Assembly: GCA_023391075.1 (NCBI GenBank)
Contig: JAEWBQ010000020.1
Span: 1 to 9,548 of the forward strand
Length of the DNA stretch: 9,548 bases
Direction of reading: 5' to 3'
From: Candidatus Parcubacteria bacterium
GTDB taxonomy: Bacteria > Patescibacteriota > Saccharimonadia > Saccharimonadales > Saccharimonadaceae
In this document: one piece after another, positions 5,650-9,548 of the stretch
Numbering within the stretch: the stretch's first letter is position 1
Layout of the letters: each line of letters starts with the position of its first letter
The notes under the pieces: generated by a model
Told to the model about the DNA's origin: nothing
The model's database searches: none
Seen by the model: the letters and a program-made list of their open reading frames with translations, nothing else
Translations under genes and position numbers: made by a program

Positions 5650-7461
5650 TTAGAGCCCCGCAAGGTAGCCTGGCAATTCAGCCAAGCTTACTTTCTCCTC
5701 ACCCGATTGCGTACGCACGCTGACTTCGCGTGCTTCTTTGTCTTTTGGCCCCACGATCAGCTGGACTGGAATCTTCCAGGCAGTGGCTTCGCGGATTTTC
5801 TTACCCAGGCTTTCGTTGCGGTCATCACGGGTAAAGCGTAACTCATTGTACTTGACCGGCTTCATCAGGACCGTCTCGCGCAGGACCGCTTCGATTTCTT
5901 CGACATAGTCATTGACGGTATCGTTGATTGTCAAAATACGAAGCTGCTCCGGCGCTGCCCACAGCGGAAACCAGCCGGCGGTATGCTCGATAAAGACGCT
6001 CAGGAACCGTTCGATCGAACCGAGCAGAGCGCAGTGGATCATGACCGGCTGCTGCTTGCTGCCGTCTTCGGCGGTATACTCCAGCCCAAAGCGGCCAGGC
6101 TGGACAAAGTCGAGCTGCACGGTTGCTACCTGGTGTTCACGGCCGATCGCATCTGTCGCCATGAAATCGATCTTTGGACCATAAAAGGCCGCTTCGCCGT
6201 CCTGCTCAAAGTAATCGAGCTCATTGGCGATGACCGCATTCTTCAGCTGCTGCTGGGCTGACGTCCATAGTTCTTTGTCGCCCAAGTAGCCTTCACCCTC
6301 GTCGCGGTAACTGAGGCGCACGCGCAGCTTCATACCGAGTGAATCATATAATTCGCGGGCACTGCTCAGCAGGCCGTTAATTTCCGCCTCAATTTGATCA
6401 TGACGGCAAAAGACATGGCTGTCATCCTGAGTGAGCGAGCGAACCCGATTAAGCCCACCGAGCTCACCCGTCTTTTCGTCGCGGTAGTCAGTCGTCGTTT
6501 CCAAGAAGCGGATCGGCATGTCTTTGTAACTGCGCGGACGTGACGCGAAAATCTGCGTATGATGCGGGCAGTTCATCGGCTTGAGCGCCATCTTGTCACT
6601 CGTCTCCTGACTCGTTACCAGGAACAGCTCATCGCCGAATTTTGCCCAGTGACCTGACGTTTCATACAGATCCTTCTTGGTAATGTGCGGCGTCCACACC
6701 TTGGTGAAGCCACGAGCCTGACGCAGCTGATTCGAATACTGCGCCACGACATCACGGAGCACCGTGCCGCGCGGTGTAAAGAGCGGTAAACCGACACCGA
6801 CTAGTGGCGACATCGTATAGAGATCAAGCTCCTTGCCGAGCTTGCGGTGATCGCGCAGCTTGGCCTGCTCGAGGCGCTCCAGGTACTCATCCAGCTCCTT
6901 CTGGGTCGCAAAGGCGACGCCGTAGAGACGCTGCATCTGCGGGTTCTTCTCGTTGCCGCGCCAGTAGGCACCGGCGACACGCAGCAGCTTGAAGGCGCCG
7001 ACGTCTTTGGTATTGGCAACGTGCGGGCCGCGGCACAGGTCGACAAAGTTACCGTTCTTATAAAATGAAACGTTTTCGACCGCCGCGTCGCCATCGGCCG
7101 CCAGGCCCAGTTCATCCGCATCGAGGTCCTTCGCTACCGTCGTCCCCGAACGCTTGAGGTCGTTAAGCAGCTCTTCTTTGTAGGGCTGGTGGTTCTGGCG
7201 CGCCCAGTCAATCGCCTGATCGACCGGCATCTCGAACCGTTCGAAATCATCACCATAGTCGATAATGCCACGCATCGTCTTTTCGATCTTGGCGAAGTTC
7301 GCCTCGCTGATTTTGCGCTCACCCAGGTCGATGTCGTAGTAGAAACCGTTCTCTACTACCGGACCAACCCCGAACTTAGCCTCCGGCCACAGTTTCTGGA
7401 CCGCTGCCGCAGTGATGTGCGCCAAGCTGTGGCGCATCGCGTGTAGTTGTTCGTCGTTCAT
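5650..7461 (-). CDS. thrS: Threonyl-tRNA synthetase lacking the N-terminal TGS domain
   Basis: A 603-residue class II synthetase that charges tRNA-Thr. It begins directly in the N2 editing domain: HSLAH (11-15) and CRGPH (143-147) supply the His/Cys cluster that clears Ser-tRNA-Thr. The catalytic core has the zinc ligands C298 (MNCPH), H349 (DDSHVFC) and H476 (IHCALLGS), motif 2 around TTDYRDE (R327) and motif 3 LGSIERF (480-486). The anticodon-binding domain spans about 503-603. The ATG at 7461 is chosen because AAGGAG lies 7 nt upstream and the alignable protein starts there. The open frame continues to an ATG at 7728, but those 89 codons cross the T-box riboswitch and show no TGS features. 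It is the first gene of a tight operon with the HAD, ATL and miaA genes. Confidence 0.97.
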   Translation of the reverse strand: MNDEQLHAMRHSLAHITAAAVQKLWPEAKFGVGPVVENGFYYDIDLGERKISEANFAKIEKTMRGIIDYGDDFERFEMPVDQAIDWARQNHQPYKEELLNDLKRSGTTVAKDLDADELGLAADGDAAVENVSFYKNGNFVDLCRGPHVANTKDVGAFKLLRVAGAYWRGNEKNPQMQRLYGVAFATQKELDEYLERLEQAKLRDHRKLGKELDLYTMSPLVGVGLPLFTPRGTVLRDVVAQYSNQLRQARGFTKVWTPHITKKDLYETSGHWAKFGDELFLVTSQETSDKMALKPMNCPHHTQIFASRPRSYKDMPIRFLETTTDYRDEKTGELGGLNRVRSLTQDDSHVFCRHDQIEAEINGLLSSARELYDSLGMKLRVRLSYRDEGEGYLGDKELWTSAQQQLKNAVIANELDYFEQDGEAAFYGPKIDFMATDAIGREHQVATVQLDFVQPGRFGLEYTAEDGSKQQPVMIHCALLGSIERFLSVFIEHTAGWFPLWAAPEQLRILTINDTVNDYVEEIEAVLRETVLMKPVKYNELRFTRDDRNESLGKKIREATAWKIPVQLIVGPKDKEAREVSVRTQSGEEKVSLAELPGYLAGL

Positions 7462-7510
7462 ATGACTCTCCTTGTTTACGTTATGATCGATTGTATCGAT
7501 ATATTCTCGG

Positions 7511-7557
7511 GTCGGCTCGGAAATAAAAGTAACTATTATTTCACTCGCCTCGCCGAC
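7511..7557 (-). other. Second hairpin in the thrS leader
   Basis: GUCGGC (7557-7552) pairs with GCCGAC (7516-7511), and GAAAUAA (7542-7536) with UUAUUUC (7526-7520), giving a long interrupted hairpin between the T-box terminator and the Shine-Dalgarno. It has no following U-run, so it is not a second terminator. It may stabilise the mRNA or be a processing site; function unknown. Confidence 0.45.
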
Positions 7558-7562
7558 AATAT

Positions 7563-7612
7563 AAAAACATGCGATGGTCGAATTTAAGCGTCTAAATTCA
7601 TCAATCGCATGT
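7563..7612 (-). terminator. Regulated terminator of the thrS T-box
   Basis: ACAUGCGAU (7612-7604) pairs perfectly with AUCGCAUGU (7575-7567), topped by a second helix GAAUUUA/UAAAUUC (7599-7593 with 7586-7580), and is followed by UUUUU (7567-7563). G-U and A-U pairs can extend the base to GAGAC, which is shared with the antiterminator, so the two structures exclude each other. Confidence 0.82.
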
Positions 7613-7736
7613 CTCGGACCCGTATCACGGGCGGTTCCACCGGACTTCCTTATATAAGGCACTTGTGAGGTCACGTTACGTACATGGCCACGTCCCACGG
7701 AACTCGGCGGGTGGTTAGGCCGCGTCATGGTTCCCC
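7611..7736 (-). promoter_or_regulatory. T-box riboswitch sensing tRNA-Thr, ultrashort Stem I
   Basis: The untranslated leader of thrS shows T-box architecture in order. Stem I is GGAAC/GUUCC (7734-7730 with 7703-7699) plus GCGG/CCGC (7723-7720 with 7710-7707), with apical loop CCUAACCAC. That loop presents the threonine codon ACC (7715-7713) followed by A, matching anticodon GGU. A possible Stem II is GUGGG/CUCAC (7698-7694 with 7669-7665) with inner ACGU/ACGU. Stem III is the palindrome CCUUAUAUAAGG (7659-7648). The antiterminator has outer GUC-CGG/CCG-a-GAC, a 7-nt bulge UGGAACC (7639-7633) and inner helix GCCCGU/ACGGGU with loop GAU. The UGGAACCGC box matches the T-box consensus UGGNACCGCG. 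By the known mechanism, uncharged tRNA pairs its NCCA end with UGGA (predicting discriminator U) and prevents termination. Confidence 0.86.
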
Positions 7737-7741
7737 TTTAT

Positions 7742-7768
7742 AGTATATCCTCACCTCGGTTATTGCAA
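7742..7768 (-). promoter_or_regulatory. Promoter of the thrS operon
   Basis: TTGCAA (7768-7763) is followed by TATACT (7747-7742) at 15 bp, or TACTAT (7745-7740) at 17 bp. Either gives a start at about 7736-7733, exactly where the Stem I helix begins. The -35 hexamer is palindromic and is shared with the tRNA-Val promoter. Confidence 0.62.
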
Positions 7769-7791
7769 CGCCCTTCTCCATCTGGTATAGT
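7763..7791 (+). promoter_or_regulatory. Promoter of tRNA-Val
   Basis: TTGCAA (7763-7768), 17 bp, and TGGTATAGT, an extended -10 with TATAGT at 7786-7791. RNA would start about 12 nt before the tRNA. Confidence 0.78.
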
Positions 7792-7810
7792 GGTACGAGC
7801 AAACAACTGA

Positions 7811-7887
7811 GGGCGATTAGCTCAGTTGGCTAGAGCGCCACATTGACGTTGTGGAGGTCAGAGGTTCGACTCCTCTATCGCCCACCA
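7811..7887 (+). tRNA. tRNA-Val (anticodon GAC)
   Basis: A 77-nt cloverleaf. Acceptor stem GGGCGAT/ATCGCCC, D arm GCTC/GAGC, anticodon stem CCACA/TGTGG around TTGACGT (anticodon GAC), T arm AGAGG-TTCGACT-CCTCT, discriminator A and encoded CCA. It would read GUC and GUU. Confidence 0.97.
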
Positions 7888-7900
7888 TATTTTGCCACTT

Positions 7901-7930
7901 GAAGTCCTGCTACCGCAGGACTTCTTTTTT
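7901..7930 (+). terminator. Terminator of tRNA-Val
   Basis: GAAGTCCTGC (7901-7910), loop TACC, GCAGGACTTC (7915-7924) and six Ts. A textbook intrinsic terminator 13 nt after the tRNA. Confidence 0.93.
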
Positions 7931-7939
7931 GTATCGATC

Positions 7940-7980
7940 TTTCCCACACTTTTACCCACAGGGCGGAAAAGTTTTCCACG
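7940..7980 (+). promoter_or_regulatory. DnaA-box-like cluster, left group
   Basis: Three same-strand 9-mers resemble the DnaA box TTATCCACA: TTTCCCACA (7940-7948, 2 mismatches), TTACCCACA (7952-7960, 1 mismatch) and TTTTCCACG (7972-7980, 2 mismatches). The remainder of 7931-8046 holds no gene; about 8010-8080 is AT-rich. Tentative, since 9-mers with mismatches arise by chance. Confidence 0.45.
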
Positions 7981-8046
7981 GGGCTATTTACTCCTGATTC
8001 CGAAAGCGTATACCGCTTATGATATATTGCATTGATAGAGCGTATA

Positions 8047-8075
8047 TTGACAAAATATGATGCTTATGCTACTAT
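8047..8075 (+). promoter_or_regulatory. Near-consensus promoter of the small ORF
   Basis: TTGACA (8047-8052), exactly 17 bp, and TGCTACTAT, an extended -10 with TACTAT at 8070-8075. It is one of the best promoter matches in the window. The RNA start falls at about 8082, the A of the ATG. Confidence 0.8.
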
Positions 8076-8081
8076 TAAATC

Positions 8082-8198
8082 ATGGCACAAGATACAGACA
8101 TCAAACCATCCGCTCTTGCCAAACTTCACCTGTACTACGAATACGATAAAAGTTGGCACGAAGCGAAAAAAGACGTTCGCATTCGGACCGATTCGTAG
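8082..8198 (+). CDS. Leaderless small protein of 38 residues, unknown function
   Basis: I do not recognise this product. The frame ATG (8082) to TAG (8198) encodes a charged peptide with an aromatic centre (HLYYEYDKSWHEAKKD) and a basic end (DVRIRTDS), with no membrane segment or signal peptide. Support is contextual: the ATG sits 7 nt after the -10 of a near-consensus promoter, where transcription should begin, and an intrinsic terminator follows the stop by about 25 nt. No Shine-Dalgarno is possible, so translation would be leaderless. The transcript (about 8082-8249) could instead be a small non-coding RNA. Overlapping frames (8032-8235 plus; 8270-8064 minus) start before this promoter or have no signals of their own. 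Confidence 0.5.
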   Translation: MAQDTDIKPSALAKLHLYYEYDKSWHEAKKDVRIRTDS

Positions 8199-8221
8199 TC
8201 GCGCTCCGCTCATGATCCCCG

Positions 8222-8249
8222 CACCCCTCACCTGAGGGGTGTTTGTTTT
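8222..8249 (+). terminator. Terminator of the small transcript
   Basis: CACCCCTC (8222-8229), loop ACCT, GAGGGGTG (8234-8241), then TTTGTTTT. Confidence 0.88.
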
Positions 8250-8262
8250 CCCACTTTTCCGC

Positions 8263-8284
8263 ATATCCACACAGGTTATCCACT
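8263..8284 (+). promoter_or_regulatory. DnaA-box-like pair, right group
   Basis: ATATCCACA (8263-8271) and TTATCCACT (8276-8284) each differ from TTATCCACA by one base, 13 bp apart and in the same orientation as the left group. They lie just upstream of the NrdR-like gene promoter, so they could belong to an origin or regulate that gene. Confidence 0.5.
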
Positions 8285-8290
8285 AGCTTT

Positions 8291-8319
8291 TTGACTAGGG
8301 GTATGACAATATATAGACA
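8291..8319 (+). promoter_or_regulatory. Promoter region and NrdR-box-like site of the NrdR-like gene
   Basis: TTGACT (8291-8296) is followed by an AT-rich -10 region (TATATAGACA, 8310-8319) with no single well-spaced hexamer. CAATATATAG (8307-8316) matches all ten core positions of the NrdR box (CwAtATaTwG), but the outer arm on the right does not match and no second box is seen one helical phase away. Self-repression is possible but unproven. Confidence 0.4.
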
Positions 8320-8795
8320 TGTTTTGTATAAATTGTTTCTATCCGAAGACCCAGGTAACTAATTCACGCGGCCATAAAAAACAGCCGCGCATTTGGCGGC
8401 GGCGCAGCTGCCCGAGCTGTGGGACCGTATTCACGACGACCGAACGGCCATCATTGGCCCATAACCAACCGGTCATTCACCCCAGCCATGAGACAGCCTT
8501 TAATCTCGGCAAGTTGATCGTTAGCCTGTCACGTGCCTTCCCGCACGATCCAGCGCAAATCGATACGACGCTGCTCGATCTAGCAGAAACCATTGAAACC
8601 CAGCTTGCCACCGAAACCGAAGTCATTACGCCCGAAGAAATCGCGGCCGTCACCCACCAGGTGCTGAAGCGCTACGATGAACTCGCGGCTATCCAATATG
8701 CCGCACAGCACCAGCTTATCGTTTCGACGAAGCGGCGCGGGCGGCCTTCGCTGCGCGAGCGCGGGCGACCGACTGATGCGTCGCCTTCTCGGTGA
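8319..8795 (+). CDS. nrdR: NrdR-like transcriptional regulator
   Basis: A 158-residue protein with NrdR architecture; NrdR represses ribonucleotide reductase genes in response to ATP/dATP. A zinc ribbon holds C3, C6, C31 and C34 (FCINC, CPSCG), with VTNSR and WRRRSC between and FTTTER (38-43) after, as in NrdR. An ATP-cone-like region follows (about 50-135): FNLGKLIVSLSRAF (61-74, family FxxxKLxxxxxRA) and VLKRYDELAAIQYAA (115-129, family VxxxLxxLDxVAYIRFAS). The match is looser than in typical NrdR, so nucleotide binding may differ. The C-terminus (KRRGRPSLRERGRP) is a basic, AT-hook-like tail. The ATG at 8319 must be the start because C3 is near it. It has no Shine-Dalgarno and lies on the -10 region, suggesting leaderless translation. 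Its last 80 bp overlap the convergent glycosyltransferase gene. Confidence 0.82.
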   Translation: MFCINCFYPKTQVTNSRGHKKQPRIWRRRSCPSCGTVFTTTERPSLAHNQPVIHPSHETAFNLGKLIVSLSRAFPHDPAQIDTTLLDLAETIETQLATETEVITPEEIAAVTHQVLKRYDELAAIQYAAQHQLIVSTKRRGRPSLRERGRPTDASPSR

Positions 8796-9548
8796 CGTCG
8801 AACTTGTCGAGATATTTACCAAGCAGTAGATGGGTCTGAGCGTTGTAAGCAGACAGCGCGCTATAGACGATTGCCGTGACGGGCATCAGCGCCCACTGCA
8901 GGACCATGCCGATCGTTCGGTGGCGCTTGTAGCGCTCCGGCCGTGGCGGCAGCATCTTGAAGCTGAAAAAGATCGTAATCGCTAGGCCCAGCAGTGCGAC
9001 CTGCTGGATACTACTGACAACGTTCGGCAGCTGATGGGCAGCGATATCATGGGCTGCCTTGCTGTTGACCAGCAGCGGCACCCAGCCGCCAAAGGCCACC
9101 AAAATCGACATACTAGCAAGCGTGACGTGGCCGTCAACGAGCCGCGCGAACCGGCCCAGGCCACCCAGAAACGAGACGTTCCGGCGCCTCGTAAAGACGC
9201 GGGTTGCGACATATGGCACATCTGAGGCGCCATACGCCCAGCGGCGTAACTGCTTGAACTGTGCCTTGAGGGTCTTCCAGTAGGTTTCCGACAAGACGGC
9301 GTCCTGGTAAATCGGCACGTAAATCGGCGTGACGGAATAGTTCCCGCCGAAATAAAAGTAGCTGCGCCAGTACTGGTGACCGTCTTCGACGATTGAGCGC
9401 GTGCTCCAAAAGTTCATCTCTACCAGTGCATCCATCGGCTGCGAGTGCGAGGCGAAGTTGCGCAGCGTATGCGGGCGCATCGAGCTGATGATGTTCCAAA
9501 ACGAGTTGCCTGTCGCCACTACGCGCATTGGCGCTGGCACGTCCCAAA
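8716..9548 (-). CDS. Family-2 glycosyltransferase, processive type (C-terminal part)
   Basis: The frame is open through the right edge, so the N-terminus with the nucleotide-sugar-binding motifs is missing; about 277 codons are visible. The region SIVEDGHQYW (9399-9370) carries the ED motif of the catalytic base. QLRRW (about 9249-9235) is the QxxRW motif of processive enzymes such as cellulose and hyaluronan synthases. After it come hydrophobic segments at about 9140-9070, 9030-8960 and 8920-8830, consistent with a membrane domain that exports polymer or lipid-linked sugar. The protein ends in an Ala/Arg/Lys-rich cytoplasmic tail (RARAAKAARAASSKR). Product unknown; a surface polysaccharide is likely. 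Apparent starts at 9540 (GTG) and 9528 are internal. Confidence 0.87.
   Translation of the reverse strand, partial: WDVPAPMRVVATGNSFWNIISSMRPHTLRNFASHSQPMDALVEMNFWSTRSIVEDGHQYWRSYFYFGGNYSVTPIYVPIYQDAVLSETYWKTLKAQFKQLRRWAYGASDVPYVATRVFTRRRNVSFLGGLGRFARLVDGHVTLASMSILVAFGGWVPLLVNSKAAHDIAAHQLPNVVSSIQQVALLGLAITIFFSFKMLPPRPERYKRHRTIGMVLQWALMPVTAIVYSALSAYNAQTHLLLGKYLDKFDVTEKATHQSVARARAAKAARAASSKR

Noticed and set aside
7486..7500. ATCGAT-ACA-ATCGAT repeat before thrS as an operator
   Set aside because: It is a short AT-rich palindrome pair in the leader with no known matching regulator; too little to call.
7462..7728. N-terminal extension of ThrRS starting at ATG 7728
   Set aside because: The region folds as a T-box leader, lacks TGS features, and a strong Shine-Dalgarno sits before the ATG at 7461.
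8064..8270. 68-codon minus-strand frame and 67-codon plus-strand frame (8032-8235) around the small ORF
   Set aside because: Neither has a start signal fitting the clear promoter at 8047-8075, and both run into the terminator region.
1..9548. CRISPR arrays, insertion sequences, transposases or attachment sites
   Set aside because: No repeated spacers, transposase motifs or flanking terminal repeats were seen; the inverted repeats found are explained as terminators, riboswitch stems or RNA helices.

Overview
The window looks like a piece of a compact Patescibacteria (Candidate Phyla Radiation) chromosome, most likely Candidatus Saccharibacteria. I infer this from the mix of genes (a Nudix/RNase HI fusion, a winged-helix/nucleotidyltransferase-like regulator next to a degenerate metallo-beta-lactamase-fold protein, an NrdR-like protein), the tiny intergenic gaps and the class A-like RNase P RNA. 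UGA works as a stop (miaA and nrdR both end in TGA in plausible places), which argues against the UGA-glycine lineages. No database search was possible, so the phylum is an inference.

Layout, left to right. At 1-1390, on the minus strand, lie rnpB (RNase P RNA), a Nudix/RNase HI fusion gene and tRNA-Pro(GGG). At 1433-1601 an extended -10 promoter drives what appears to be an unassigned structured RNA of about 150 nt, whose two ends pair. An M50 site-2-type protease gene follows (minus), divergent from rpmB (ribosomal protein L28, plus), which ends in a bidirectional terminator. Next, on the minus strand, come a two-gene unit (winged-helix/NTase-like regulator, then MBL-fold protein) and a tight cluster read thrS -> HAD 5'(3')-nucleotidase-like -> alkyltransferase-like (ATL) protein -> miaA. 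These four abut or overlap and are probably one operon.

The most striking element is the thrS leader (about 7736-7462, minus). It holds all the parts of a tRNA-sensing T-box riboswitch: a very short Stem I with a threonine codon (ACC) in its apical loop, a possible Stem II, a palindromic Stem III, an antiterminator with the canonical 7-nt bulge UGGAACC, and an overlapping intrinsic terminator with a U-run. The long open frame that runs back through this leader to an ATG at 7728 should not be taken as the start of thrS. An ultrashort, apical-specifier Stem I coupled to a transcription terminator is unusual, and I know of no described example from this phylum.

To the right of the T-box, a divergent promoter shares the same palindromic -35 hexamer and drives tRNA-Val(GAC). 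Then comes about 400 bp with DnaA-box-like 9-mers in two groups (7940-7980 and 8263-8284). These flank an AT-rich stretch, a near-consensus promoter and a probable leaderless 38-codon small gene with its own terminator. This is a candidate DnaA-binding region and possibly a replication origin. An NrdR-like gene follows with an NrdR-box-like core over its start codon. Its 3' end overlaps, tail to tail, a processive family-2 glycosyltransferase gene that runs off the right edge.

Together the window is mainly translation and RNA metabolism (RNase P, two tRNAs, L28, ThrRS, MiaA), with possible replication and nucleotide control on the right. Start signals are mixed: several genes have Shine-Dalgarno sequences, while the M50 protease, the small ORF and the NrdR-like gene appear leaderless.
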